64,000 bases of DNA from Saccoglossus kowalevskii (Eukaryota; Hemichordata; Enteropneusta; Harrimaniidae), in assembly GCF_000003605.2 (NCBI RefSeq), contig NW_003120927.1, positions 242,638 to 306,637 on the forward strand, read 5' to 3'. Every line of letters begins with the position of its first letter. Within the stretch, counting starts at the first letter, position 1. Under the pieces are notes generated by a model, which saw nothing but the letters and a program-made list of their open reading frames with translations, was not told where the DNA came from and did not search any database. A program made the position numbers and the translations under genes. This document shows positions 1-12,430 of the stretch, one piece after another.

Positions 1-1100
1 AAACGTAATATCTGACAGTTTTTACAACGGAATATCTGACAGCTTTACAAACGTAATATCTGACAGCTATACAAACGTAATATCTGACAGCGTTACAAAA
101 CGTAATATCTGACAGTTTTACAAACGGAATATCTGACAGCTTTACAAACGTAATATCTGACAGCTTTACAAACTTAATATCTGACAGCTATACAAACGTA
201 ATATCTGACAGCTTTACACATGTAATATCTGACAGCTATACACACGTAATATCTGACAGTTTTACAAACGGAATATCTGACAGCTTTACAAACGTAATAT
301 CTGACAGCTATACAAACGTAATATCTGACAGCCTTACAAACGTAATATCTGACAGTTTTACAAACGAAATATCTGACAGCTTTACAAACGTAATATCTGA
401 CAGCTATACAAACGTAATATCTGACAGCGTTACAAACGTAATATCTGACAGTTTTACAAACGGAATATCTGACAGCTTTACAAACGTAATATCTGACAGC
501 TTTACAAACTTAATATCTGACAGCTATACAAACGTAATATCTGACAGCTTTACAAACGTAATATCTGACAGCATTTCAAACGTAATATCTGACAGCTATA
601 CAAACGTAATATCTGACAGCGTTACAAACGTAATATATGACAGTTTTACAAACGTAATATCTGACAGCTATACAAACGTAATATCCGACAGCGTTACAAA
701 CGTAATATCTGACAGCTATACAAACGTAATATCTGACAGCTATACAAACGTAGTATCTGACAGCTTTACATACGTAATATCTGACAGCTATACAAACGTA
801 ATATCTGACAGCTTTACAAACGTAATATCCGACAGCTTTACAAACGTAATATCTGACAGCTATACAAGCGTAATATCTGACAGCGTTACAAACGTAATAT
901 CTGACAGCGTTACAAACGTAATATCCGACAGCGATACAAACGTAATATCTGACAGCGATACAAACGTAATATCTGACAGCTATACAAACGTAATATCCGA
1001 CAGCTATACAAACGTAATATCTGACAGCGTTACAAACGTAATATCTGACAGCGTTACAAACGTAATATCTGACAGCTTTACAAACGTAATATCTGACAGC
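1..1100. repeat. 24-bp satellite array
   Basis: About 46 head-to-tail copies of a 24-bp unit close to TTACAAACGTAATATCTGAC followed by AGCT, running off the left edge of the window. Units differ mainly at the AGCTAT/AGCTTT/AGCGTT positions and at CGTAAT/CGGAAT. Because 24 is a multiple of 3, long frames stay open; the minus-strand frame ending near 576 would read an 8-residue repeat of the type AVRYYVCN. I regard this as a by-product of the period, not a gene: there is no sign of selection for residues and the frame enters from unrelated unique DNA. The array ends abruptly near 1100 in unique sequence. Confidence 0.95.
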
Positions 1101-2690
1101 TTTGCGGGATGGCAACTCTAGGGTTGTTACTATTAGGTTATACACGCGTAAACTTACGTTTACTACGCCATCGTTTCCCATCATGCATTTCTTTACATAC
1201 CGGTATCGCAACTCAAAGTAATTTTGAAGCGAACACTTTATAGTACAGTTATCAAACGCGTATTGCACGCAATCCCGGTCCCCTTGCTCCTAATTCAATT
1301 ACAATCCAGTCGAATTTCACGTTCTTCATTTGAGTTGGATTCCCGATTAAAGCAGTCGATAGGGACGTTTCAATTGAGTTAAAGTGCGATTTAAATTGAT
1401 TATTTAATCATTAACTCCGGTTCTTGGTTGAAGATTTATTAAAAGTGATTCTCGGCAGATTAACACTCGGTGTATGCCGATTAATCGGTGTCAAATAACA
1501 ACATGGTGTGCAAATTCTCTGATAAGCGTAGCCATTAATAGTTGCACGCGTGGTGAGTGACACAGTGCGTTAGACTACACACACTAGCATTGTCATTTGT
1601 CGAATGTAATATTTGTCTTTAAATGGTCTTCCGCTATTTAATCGCAAGTGTCCGGGTGACTTTCGGTGGATGATAATAACATGCGCAAACAGTCACGAAA
1701 GTCCTTTTCATTAGTAAATGAAAACATGTTTGTTTGAACTGAGCACGCATAATTGTAGTTAGGGTCAAACTCAACACTTCATAAGCATAGAAAGGTCGCA
1801 ACAATTTTGAAAACAAATCACGTCATAATAACACAGTCCCCGTAAGTTTCTATTGTACGACTATAGAACATCATATGCACTGGTACTGTAAGATGCGAGG
1901 ACACAAATTCAGATATATACCAACTTCCGAGGACATACACACCTTCCGAGGACCTTTTTCATAGTTCCGGAAAACATGTTTATATTAATATTAATATTGT
2001 TGTACCATACCCCCCCTTGCTAAACCTAAGCTTCGCAAACATTTCTATGTCCAGTCTCTGGATATTCAACTTTTATTTAATTAAACTTAATTAAAACCCA
2101 ATTCTACATTGAATTGCATTGTAATTGAGTTTAATTAAACTTCAATGAAAACGCAACCCTATATAAGAACGCGTTTCAATCGACCTCATATCGCAACTAT
2201 ATTTAAAGTTAATTAAACTATTATATATATTAAAAGTTAATCCAATGAAGTCATCGGAACATATAGCAATACAGGTACTAGTATGTGTGTGTGTGGCCCG
2301 GTCCATAAATATGGACAACTAAGCTCTGGGAAATCTTCAAGTATCCATCAATCGAATAATCGAGAACTAGAACGGCTATGAACTTAATTAGGTCGTCATA
2401 GGAATGCATATATGCACTTGTCACATGATGAACTATGTATGTACGAAAAGTTCTCGGAGGCCTTTTGAACGGCAATTTGATTGTGATAATTTCCGACACG
2501 TCTAACATAAACAACATGACAAGCATCGCGACCCCATTATATCCTATGCATGTACCATGTATGGACGAAATCCGAAATACACACCCTGAAACCCGGTTCC
2601 GGAGTGGACAAAAGGGTTTAATTTTAGTACATTTCTAGCACTAAAATGGCCATGTGCAATCTAAGGTGAATCGCATCGCTTAATGTTTGC

Positions 2691-2693
<3 letters not shown>
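1101..2693. other. Unique AT-rich stretch, no gene seen
   Basis: No coding signal. It contains a perfect 12-bp palindrome CCGATTAATCGG (1477-1488) and, around 2060-2240, a segment dense in ATTA/TTAAT cores, including the perfect palindrome GTTTAATTAAAC (2129-2140). Such cores match homeodomain sites in principle, but in AT-rich DNA they are expected often. A TATATAAG string lies at about 2160 with no supporting exon. Confidence 0.5.
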
Positions 2694-2759
<66 letters not shown>

Positions 2760-2762
2760 TAA
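2694..2762. repeat. TA dinucleotide microsatellite
   Basis: An almost uninterrupted TA run of about 60 bases, broken once by a C near 2754 and then continuing briefly. A simple sequence repeat, likely variable in length. Confidence 0.97.
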
Positions 2763-5700
2763 TTTGAATATCACCATGTCAGAGATATGGCTCTTTGAAA
2801 ACAAAAACGCAAATAATTATAACATGGATTCGATATAATGTCATTACACTGGGTAATATAAAAGGGGAACAAGTTAGCATAAATATCCAGATATTTAGTT
2901 TAATCAAATTTCCATATATATTTTCATTGAAATACATATGTGTTTGCCGATGATAGCCGAACCATACAATGAAACCTCGGGTCAACGTGAAAGGCTTACG
3001 CGTTTTTAATTACTGTGTACGTACAGGGAATTCAAAACGCATGCGCGCTAGCAACCGTGGCTTAAGTTAAAATATTTATTCTCCTTCGTGTGTTATATTG
3101 TGTAATCTTTCAAAGATTTTTATTGAAACATAAAGCATTGGAAGATGCAGAAGAGGTCATACCATGCATTAGTGAAATTGTTTCAGCTTTAGATAACGAT
3201 TGGAAGTACAATGTAGCTTGTTATTGTATATCATAGCCGGTGTGTGCTTATTGACCCCTTGATAATTATCGACATATTGGAGGCTTTGCAAAACGTGTAC
3301 ACGCATATGCATCGCCATCGGATTTGAAATCAAACCCGATATATCCGTAGAACAAATATACATTTAACATCCAAAATAATATGCCATGGACATCCAAGTT
3401 AATTAATAATGTAAATTTGTATTGATTATAGCTATCATTATTCGAAATATCTTCCGGCTGCTGAATCGCTCTTGGTAAAATTAACTGTTTTCCTTTTTTT
3501 CTGTGAAACGCACGATACGAAAACTGACAGAAATTTAAAATTAATTAACAACTTTTAATTTAAAATTGCAAAATCGGGATCGTTTTTATATTATTATCGA
3601 TTCCTGGAGCGAAATTAATACCTTGTTGCCTGATGAGTGCACACAGATGCTTGTTGGATACATCTTTATCATCTCTATACTGAGATGGTCGATATATCAC
3701 CGCGACATAACACCATCAATAATAATAATACAAATAATAATAACGATATACGTCAGGGTGTTTTGAAATGTTGAATACATGGAAAATTGATAAAATAATT
3801 CAAGCGTCATGAGGTAGTAATTTGATAAATCTCATGCCCATTAATAAAATATACTAACTCTAGTTAATTAGGATGTATTTTCGCATTACGTAACCTATCG
3901 ACGCTGATCTAGACAAGCAACACATTGATGGTGCGACAAACAAGGCCTTGTGACTAATTAGTTCCATGTAATCACGGTTGGAGGGAAATTGTAGGTTATT
4001 TTAGAACTACATATGTTTTAATTTAGACATTACTAGTTCAATTACGTACTCACCATAATGTACTTTAAATAATAATATGTTCTCATCTTTAAATGACAGA
4101 TCACATGCAAAAAAAAAATGCTTCATCTAAAAAAACAACACCATTGATTTCATCATCTGTCTTGTTCTGCACCCAAACAAGACTGCTCTTTTGGTGTACC
4201 CTTTTCTGCATTTTCCACAAAACGCCAGTTTTCATCTACCAAATATAAATACAAATTCACCAAAATTATGACAATTGCAGTTTTTCTATTCTGAAAAACT
4301 CTTCTGAATAAGATGTAGTAGATTAAGAAGAAACTTATAGAATTTTACCCCAAAAGGTTAACCTATTATATTCCATATGCAGCTCTTCCAATGGGCCCCT
4401 TTTTTGGGCAAGGTCTTGTTTCGCGGAATTCCGGTTCTCATTCTGACAAAATTACTGTCATGTGTATGCTGAGCAATCAGCCGACCTCGTGATTACAGCG
4501 TGGTATCTTGGTATAGCGGACACGCTAATATTGAAGTTGACACAGTGGCAACGTTCGATCTACGTCAGCTGCCAGTAGAGGTATACACGCGAACGTAGAG
4601 CATTAGTGATGTCGGAGGGCATTCATTTATATTTATGTCATGTATCTTTAAAACTCTTAGTTACCGATGTGGATAGTTGTAAAAGGTTAGACCAGTTATC
4701 GATAACGGAACAGGCGTGAGTGACAACATACTAATTTTCTTCAAAGACCTCGCTAAAACCGATTCTTACTAGTAGTTCACTTGTTATTTACATCAATGTC
4801 AGTTGAGGCACTCACTGTTTTGCCTTCATACCCGTATGTGCTTCTAGCAATTAAACCTGTTTCCAGACGTTTTTAATTTATTTTTGCACCAAGCCAATAT
4901 AAGTGGCAACGGCTAGCTTGAGTGGAACGTCTCCTTCAACATAAATTGAAATAGCACTTAAAAAGTAGCAAATAATCTGTCTTGATCAGCATTCATTCTT
5001 CTGTGACGTCATATTCAGTGACTCATTCTCGGGATCCGCATAGTAACTACACACGACCACCCTCACACGCAAAAAAAATGGTGGTGTATATTTTAATTTT
5101 AACACGCACATCTGCTGTGATATCTTCAAATCGCCTTTAACTTCATGGCCAATGTGGTTTGTACAAACCCGGCCTACAAATGGTTAGTTAGATGATTATC
5201 GGATTTTAACATCATGTTCAGTTAAAATCCATGAACAGCTGAAGTGATGCAAATTAATAGATTGTGGACGATTAAAGTGCGAATTGGATTCATTATTTTA
5301 AGTACACTTTAATACATTTATATTTCAACTACAACTATATAATTGAGGCTATTATAGTATTCTTATTTAAAAAACGTTAAGACTCACCAATCAATGCTTA
5401 TCAATTATTTAATATGACAATTGGAAAGCTGTCTATTCACTGTACTGGACAGGAATGAATATGAACATTCTGATCATGACCTTAGTCTAATTTGCTATTC
5501 GTTATCAAACGCTTAGAGACAATACTGCCCAACAAAGCTAATGATCTAACTCCTATATCTTGGGCGGGGGTGGGAGTTGAGTGTTTAAAGTGGAAGAAAT
5601 ATCGGTACACAAACTGTTCACATTGGATTTCTACAGCTGCCTTTAAATAATCACGGTATGGGATGTAAAGTTACATTTATACTTTGTATGATCTATAAAA

Positions 5701-7604
5701 AAAACAGTCATCTAACTGACCCGTATGAGCAATATACTGAGTTTTGGATTTTCCAACACTTCATGATAACTTTTATTCAAAAGCATCATTATACAAAAAT
5801 TAGAATGGTCTCCTTTAAATAAAGTGAAGTAACCTTGAATGATTGAAACAATGGAAATTAAGTTTAATTCGATAATTAGACATCACGACCCTTTGTGCCA
5901 ACTAGCTTTAGAGTTCGACCACATTGTTTTTTGCTCTTTCTTTTTTATTTTGTCTAAATAATCTCAATACTAAGTGGAAGGTGTTCTGCAGTTCATACGA
6001 AGTGAGAACGCAGCTTTGATGTAAGGCAACTTCGACACTCCGCAACTCATTTTGATTGACTGGGATGTCATTATTTGGCCATACTACTCTATACGATTAC
6101 CATTATTCATATATTCATTGATTATGTCCAAGTAGTGACATTCGTCTTATTGGTATACATTTATAAAACAACATTGACGTAAAGCTATCAATTGCAAATA
6201 TACCCTACCCGGAAGATGAAGTAGGCACTCAACAATCCAAATTCAGCATTCAGTTTCCCAGCACAACAAAAGCAATCCAATAATCAATGTTAATGATGTA
6301 TTGATTGAAAGCGATGATCGTTCATCCTATCGCAATTGAAAAATCAAGGCGTCTGTCATTAAACTTAAAATGTATATTGTGATGTATTGATTGCGAATGC
6401 AGTTCTCTGACAATTATCGTCGTTATTGTTTTCGAACGGTTATTTTTATTTAAATACAAATCATTTGAATTGTTTACCGTCTTCGGGGTACACAGGGAAG
6501 AGGAGATTGACGGTTAGGGCACAAGATCAACTGGGAAACGTCCGGCCAAATTATTTCGAAGTCTATTAATGTCAGGGTACTCATATTTACAGTGCAATGT
6601 CCAAAAGAAAAAAAGGAGCATACGTGTTGGTTATAAAACAAAATCTGGCATTAAGTTGTACATATCAATTATCTAATTTTCATACATAGCTGTTTTCGCA
6701 TTTGAAACACGCGTTATATGCACACCAAATCAGCTGTTAGTCATGACGTTCAGTTATTTTGTTAGATTGTAACACTCCACAGCCGCGTGTCATCGAGTAG
6801 ACAAAAATACTCCTTTAAAGCGCCTCGCGTGTGTACCGCTCAGTTTTATCGAGTTTCATTGAGAAGTGAGCGACATACGTAGTACGGCCTGTGTTTTCAT
6901 ACTCTCCATTACTGCTTTCCATCACAATTATTGATTTAAGTCGCATAGGGAATCCTCGACGGTGAAAGCTTAAGTGATGTATTACCAAACGCGATATGAC
7001 GGGTGAGCTGATACGAACAACCCCACGAGAAGGAGCTATTCCCTCTTCAGTTCCATTCCAGTGAGTGTGAATGAAGGAGCAATAAACTAATTTGCGACAA
7101 CAATCACGCTACTCTAAAGATTGAATTAAGTTTGTATTTACAAATGGCAAGAACAAGTACTGCCAATAAAAGTGAGTTAATGTAAGGAACGTTGGTCACG
7201 CGAGCTCACCTGTTGTTAGAACGCACGGAGACAGGATTACGTGCAGATTGAGAAATCCGAGAGCGAGGCAAAGTTTCTGCGCGGAGGGGGTAAAATGTAA
7301 AACAGCACGCAGAGGAAAATATAAGGGGAAAATATGATATTACTTGACATCAGCAGCGGTAAAAATGGAATACCCCTAATTGCACACTTTGATCGTCATT
7401 CGTACGCTATATACAGCGAATTGGTGGAATCAACTTGAGTGGCAATTTATCTGTTCAAGTGTTTGATGGGGGAACATCAAACATGCATCTAAATGCTCCC
7501 TGTCAAAATCACTTAGTAGTTTTATAATTGAGCATTTGTTGTTAGAATTACGCCAATATCTTCAGTTTCATATTAGGAACGTTCAATAATATTATGCAAT
7601 TCAA
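2763..7604. other. Unique AT-rich stretch, no gene seen
   Basis: No exon or RNA gene could be recognised. Small structures present are an imperfect AAT run near 3716-3746, the perfect 12-bp palindrome GTTATCGATAAC (4695-4706, containing the TATCGATA core), overlapping hairpin arms at 5201-5240, a 9-bp inverted pair ATTAAAGTG/CACTTTAAT (5271-5313) and an octamer-like ATGCAAAT followed by TAAT near 5248. A TGACGTCA CRE core lies near 5004. None is tied to a transcript. Confidence 0.45.
5201..5240. other. Overlapping alternative hairpins
   Basis: GGATTTTAAC (5201-5210) and GTTAAAATCC (5221-5230) are perfect 10-bp arms around a 10-base loop. The loop contains TGTTCA, which can instead pair with TGAACA just after the right arm. 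The two pairings share bases and exclude each other. No transcript is visible, so function is unknown. Confidence 0.4.
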
Positions 7605-7660
7605 GAATGACGTCCACGTGGTCACCTGCGCATGCGCCATTTTGTTTGCTTTGTGACGAT
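7605..7660. promoter_or_regulatory. Promoter-like motif cluster (E-box, NRF1, YY1)
   Basis: Within about 50 bases lie a CRE-like TGACGT, the palindromic E-box CCACGTGG (7613-7620), a full NRF1 palindrome TGCGCATGCGCC (7627-7638) and, overlapping its end, a YY1-type GCCATTTTG. NRF1 and YY1 sites close together are typical of TATA-less promoters in animals. The CAAAATGGCGC orientation would favour transcription on the minus strand. No first exon or open frame is evident nearby, so the call rests on motifs only. Confidence 0.3.
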
Positions 7661-9715
7661 AATAATAATAATAATATATCACGTGTATGCCATATTTAAT
7701 CAATCATTGGAAATTGCAAACCACAAATTCAACTGATTTTACAAGGTTATTTCATATTGACTACGTGCTTTACTGTGATTTACAGACAGATATTACAACA
7801 CAATTCGTTGCAAAACATGATAGACTTTATTCTGCTTGTGAATTCAGGTGAAACAAGTGCAGTTTGAGATTCTGCATCCGCAGAGCGCCACCAGCGTTGT
7901 ATCATAACACAGTCTGTTTTTCAACTGTCTGTTCTAACCCGGGAGACAATATAGAAAACAACGACACCACCTATAAGCTATTTTAATAACTCTATTTAAT
8001 ATATATGTTAGTGAGGATTACCGCGACAAAGCGGTTTTAAAACAGCGAAATAGTACTTATAAGGTGAATCAACCTTCTGTCTAAGTATTAAATTTAATAA
8101 AATTGGTGAGCATGAATGGGGAAAAAAACCGACCTTTACTTTATCGTTAGAGAAATCTAGCGCAATACGAACCACTTGAGTTATCACATTCCCTAATCAT
8201 TTTGCTGATTTGTTCGAGCGAATACTATTATTCTTGTAATGATAAAACCAGGTGGGGGATGTCAATTTATTGTTTTTCTATACACCTATACAAAACAGAT
8301 GCGTACAATTCACCACCCACCCTCGCCCATACAAATTACAATATGTTGCCATTGAACACTCGCACTTTACTACATCTAACTACAATACAAATACACATAT
8401 ATATCTGTTAAATTTACTCTGTCCATCAATTTAGTTTTGTATTTAATAAGTTATTTTTGCCTGATGGATAATAATTCACATAATTCGCAACATTCCTGTC
8501 AATTTTATTAAAACTGCCAAGCTTAACAATTAAATTTAAAAAAATCGAATAATTAAATTCTTGATTAATTGAAGAATGTTCAATCAAATATGTTAATCGG
8601 TTAGACTGCGCACCTCAGCTGATTATTTCGTATATGATGCACGCAAGGAAACGATGCCTACTTCAATATCAATCATAAGGAATTGAAAGCAACAGCATTC
8701 GTATTTATTTCGCGTATTTATTAACCATGGCAACCTGTGTGCGAATCTAATAGTTGTCAGGAGACGTAATACTGTTCCATTATCATCTGACAGCACAAGT
8801 CATTGTTGAGTGAGTTACGTTGTTGTCTTTCTGTTTTTTGTTGTATTTATAGTAGTTGTTGACATTCTGGACATTTATTATAGATATATAACATTTTTCC
8901 CGTTGTGCGTACAATAACAACTGGGATTACAACCTGTTTTAGGCCTCCCACTAGGCTGTAATCAGCTAAATCACCCCAGGCGTGGAGATGGTGACGTCTT
9001 CATTGTCACAAAAAGTAGAAGATAGCCACGGGAAACTGGATGTTTATTTAAATTGTCAATCACCAATAAATAAACTTGAACCTCTATTCACCACATACTT
9101 GCGACACTAAATCAGAATTCCTCCAATCAACTGGGAATTCAGACAAAATTTCTAATTATCAAAAAAAGTAAAAAGACTTATTGATCTATGGTATTCCTAG
9201 CTCAACGTGGATTGTAGTGTTCATACAGAAATATACATTGTCGCTATGGCGATATTAACATTCATGCTGAATTCAGTATTCAAGTACAGTGAACGCTTAG
9301 CAAAAAATAGAATAGAATACATATCACAGAAGCATTTGATACAGCACTCGGGGCATTTATCCTAGTAATTAGAGTAAAGTAGTGCTATACATGGAGGTAA
9401 TCCTTAGGTGAGGTAATCACGCAATACTTGTTTTAATCTTTGTGTCCACATGAAAGCATTGGAAGCAAAATATCCCCGGCAAATAATCACCTTTCATATA
9501 AAGCGAACTTTGTTTATGGTTATTTGCGTATTAATGGAAATTGTTGTTACTATATTGTCTGATATTGTTAACGTGGTACTCAGTTCCAAAAATGGTTTAT
9601 TGTAATATTTAATAGAGAGGTAAAATAAATATGTATAATTTCTTCCACTCTATATCGACTGCATTGTAACTGTGTTGGTTGGTATCGTAACAGACATTTT
9701 TTCATTTTCTTTAAG
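7661..9715. other. Unique AT-rich stretch, no gene seen
   Basis: It starts with a short ATA microsatellite (about 7659-7677), then contains no recognisable exon, RNA gene or repeat family. Short frames near 8200-8430 have no recognisable domain. Confidence 0.45.
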
Positions 9716-10020
9716 TTAAAGGGAAGTGGTCATCGCACCACGCATGCGCGAGATATGGGACTCATATGAACACAGATGGCGACTTTGACTGTTGCGCAGA
9801 CCATAGAGTACAAACTGAGACGTTATCAAGTTTTAACTAGGTAATTCTTTGGTAATTGGAAGGTATCAAAGAAGTCACTGGCGGTAATTTGTGCAAGTTG
9901 TACCCAGGTCAAAACTCGTACTCGTGATTTCCACTAGAAGAGCGCATTGGATTGTGGGAAAATCAATATTTATCAGCACAAATGTTGAACATGCGCGGCG
10001 CGACCACCATCACTCTTTAA
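9716..10020. mobile_element. MITE-like inverted-repeat element, copy 1
   Basis: A 305-bp segment bounded by TTAA on both sides. The left end reads TTAAAGGGAAGTGGTCATCG and the right end, in reverse complement, TTAAAGAGTGATGGTGGTCG, with further similarity through GCGC-rich sequence (terminal inverted repeats of about 35 bp, imperfect). An internal GATATGGGACTCATA string is shared with the element at 37.1 kb, so they are one family. It has no transposase, so it would be non-autonomous. TTAA ends suggest piggyBac-type targeting, but TA targeting (Tc1/mariner type) is also possible because other copies only keep TA at one end. Confidence 0.65.
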
Positions 10021-10215
10021 CCATTCCTGCTCTTGTAGACGAATCTGCAAAGGAAAGACTAAAACAGGGATGAATTGATGCTTAAGTTGCTGTTAGTTGG
10101 CACAACCTGATTACAAATTTTGGTATAGGTATTTATCATGATTTTTTGAAACTGACATATATAAATAATATCCAGATATATTCATCCAGGTATACCAATA
10201 GTTGTTTCTATATAT

Positions 10216-10395
10216 GTCTTCAAAATTGCAAGCACTTATACAAACACATGAATATGAAACACGAGATTCGAACTCAACGAAATGTGCTTTGCCATTGAAA
10301 CCAGACGCGCTTTTCGTAACACCACAAGAAAGACAACTTGAAACAGCGTGTAGTGAATGTGCACCTATGATGACTAGATGAACATGCATAATTCA
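10216..10395 (-). mobile_element. tRNA-derived SINE, copy 1
   Basis: On the minus strand there is an RNA polymerase III promoter pair: an A-box-like region at about 10312-10326 (TGTGGTGTTACG) followed by GCGCGTCTGG, and a B box GAGTTCGAATCTC (10263-10275). The flanks (CACACGCTGTTT-like leader and CTCGTGTTTCAT-like tail) match the copy at 41.4 kb, which shows a dispersed family. It is degenerate and not a working tRNA. Exact ends and target duplications were not resolved. Confidence 0.6.
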
Positions 10396-11765
10396 ATACC
10401 ATGTCAAAATATTCTCATTTAGCATTCTGACTTAATACATGGTATATCTCAAATGGGAATTCTGGCACAGACGCAGTGTGTGGTCTACTGGCCACCCAAG
10501 TTCACTGCTTACGTATTGATTGATGGGCTTACATATTGATGGGGACCTAGGTGTGAATCTCAACTTGACCTATGATCATGTTATGACCTTAATTCAATGC
10601 GTCTTTTTTGACAGGGAAACGAACTGTACGTGATTCGTCCTAGTCCATAGATTATTAGCTCATGTTTATGTATGTATGGATGCGATTAGAAACTATAACC
10701 TTTTGTATCTTAGCGGGATCCGGATATATGGCTCTGTAGCATTACAATGCTTAGTTCTCTGCTTTCATCTGGACATCCAGAACTCTCAGATTCCTGCTTT
10801 ATTGCTCTCTCTATATCAGACTTGCTTATTTATACCCATCCCGAATTCGAATCTGCAACCTTCTCTGACAGTATGCTTTGTCACATATTATTTGCGACAA
10901 GACATGACCAGCATCTGTGATTTAATATTATTGTTGACATTTTAAGAATATGAGAATAGTTAGTCCGGTTTCTCGCATCTGACAGAATCTGAAATTTCTT
11001 TTGTTCCTCTCATTCACTGGGTTGTATGCTACAATGTTTTCATGAGTGTCACGATGACCGCCATGTATGCTACATGCCCCTTCTTCCAGGTTGCAGTGGC
11101 ACTGAGGTCGGTGAACGCTGCACATTCCATATGAAACGATGTTGACTTCCATTAATGCATGTAATTAGTGGCTTGCCTAGACGTATGTTTTCACGGACTA
11201 GCTGCACACCCTCAAAGAACACTGTATACTGTAAATCTGATGTAGGTACATGTACTGCTCTCTTCTGCCTTAGCAGACACAGCACACTGTGGTCATGTCC
11301 AATTGATATTTAATAAAAATATGTAATGACAAGCATAGGAAGTGTCGATTATGTTCTATAATACTGCCCATATATCCATGGTTATTTAGATGTACACGTG
11401 TGATTAATGGAATACTTAGATGAATTTGTCTATATAAGTATATACAAACCAGCGCCCCAAACGTGATTCAGAATTTTCACTACCCAATTTTCTAGCTTCA
11501 AAAAATGCCGCATTTCCTGTTTGATCACACGGTTTCAGAGCTTTGACATACTATTAAAATACGGGGCATATTTGTACTGAAATCAAAGAGACCGCATGAA
11601 ATGTGAACGTCGCATGTATAATAAATATGTATATCCATATTGGCAACAACTTGACATATTTACCGTTCAGATGACCTGATAATGTGAGCTTATCGTAGGC
11701 TCGCACTATACGTGTGCGATGTTCATATTCTTAACAGTGTACTTCTCCATCTTAGTCTCTGGGGG
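10396..11765. other. Stretch without a gene; satellite seed match
   Basis: No exon was recognised. An 18-base string CTTATTTATACCCATCCC at 10825-10842 is identical to part of the 78-bp satellite unit that starts 1.6 kb downstream, so this region may hold a relic of the sequence from which the array grew. Several short frames here have no domain signature. Confidence 0.4.
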
Positions 11766-11789
11766 CATATGCTTATATATAAGCATATG
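11766..11789. repeat. Perfect 24-bp palindrome
   Basis: CATATGCTTATA is followed directly by its exact reverse complement with no spacer. It sits immediately upstream of a SINE-like A box. A perfect 24-bp palindrome is rare by chance even in AT-rich DNA. It could be a cruciform-forming end of an element or a dimeric protein site. Confidence 0.85.
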
Positions 11790-11915
11790 TCATTGTTGTG
11801 ATAGCGCGCCCCTTTCAATCGGGAGCTGCTCCTATCACAGGGGCAAAGGGTCATGTGGGGTTCATGTGGGGTTCATGTGGTGTCATGGTTCGAGTCTCAT
11901 GTTCCGTGAAATGTT
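11790..11915 (+). mobile_element. tRNA-derived SINE-like copy
   Basis: On the plus strand a TTGTGATAGCGCGCC A-box region (about 11796-11810) is followed by an anticodon-arm-like CCCCTTTCAATCGGGAG, and a B box GGTTCGAGTCTC at 11887-11898. The tail CATGTTCCGTGAAATG resembles the tails of the minus-strand copies at 10.2 and 41.4 kb. The spacing between the A and B boxes is enlarged by a small tandem repeat of TTCATGTGGGG (11849-11887). Probably a diverged member of the same tRNA-derived group. Confidence 0.45.
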
Positions 11916-12430
11916 TTGTGATTTGCTTTGTCATCTTGGGTCATGTAGTAAATTATACGTAACATGTGTATTGGCACCGTCCGTGACCATAAACTAGGAT
12001 GTTTAATTATTTAGATTGTGTACACATTTAATCAATGTCATGTTGAGAATTAAAGTTAGCCCCATACAGTTCAATTTCCATATTTTACATAGAGGCAATT
12101 ATCTAAATAACAAACATCAGAAAAAAGAAGAGGGTTAGCCTAGTTCTTAGTAAAGAGTATCGTTACAGAAGTAGTCTCCAAAATGAAAATAGAACAGATA
12201 TTAGCAATAAGTCGACGAAGCAAATTACTGGAAGTAATTGTTTTTTCATTAATATTATGCTTATTCTGGTATCATGTGGCATCAACGTAAGCACGCCGTC
12301 TTTTCAAACAGGCTTTTTTAAATTGGAGGGATTGCATTCATTTGCAATATCAAACTTTGAATGTGATATCTCTACACATGATGTGTATATCTTAAAGCAT
12401 GCAGTGTTCTCTCATCAAAGTGTATTATCC
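11916..12430. other. Short unique stretch before the satellite
   Basis: No coding or RNA signal was seen. The reading frame that begins here continues into the 78-bp array and is open only because the array period is a multiple of three. Confidence 0.45.

Noticed and set aside
1-1100. CRISPR-like regular repeat
   Set aside because: There are no unique spacers; units are contiguous head to tail and the DNA is eukaryotic.
576-1268. 230-residue minus-strand frame with an AVRYYVCN-type repeat
   Set aside because: Explained by the 24-bp satellite period; the unique part has no recognised domain.
10263-10326. tRNA gene on the minus strand
   Set aside because: A and B boxes are present but there is no acceptor stem or CCA-compatible end, and the flanks are repeated at 41.4 kb, so it is a SINE.
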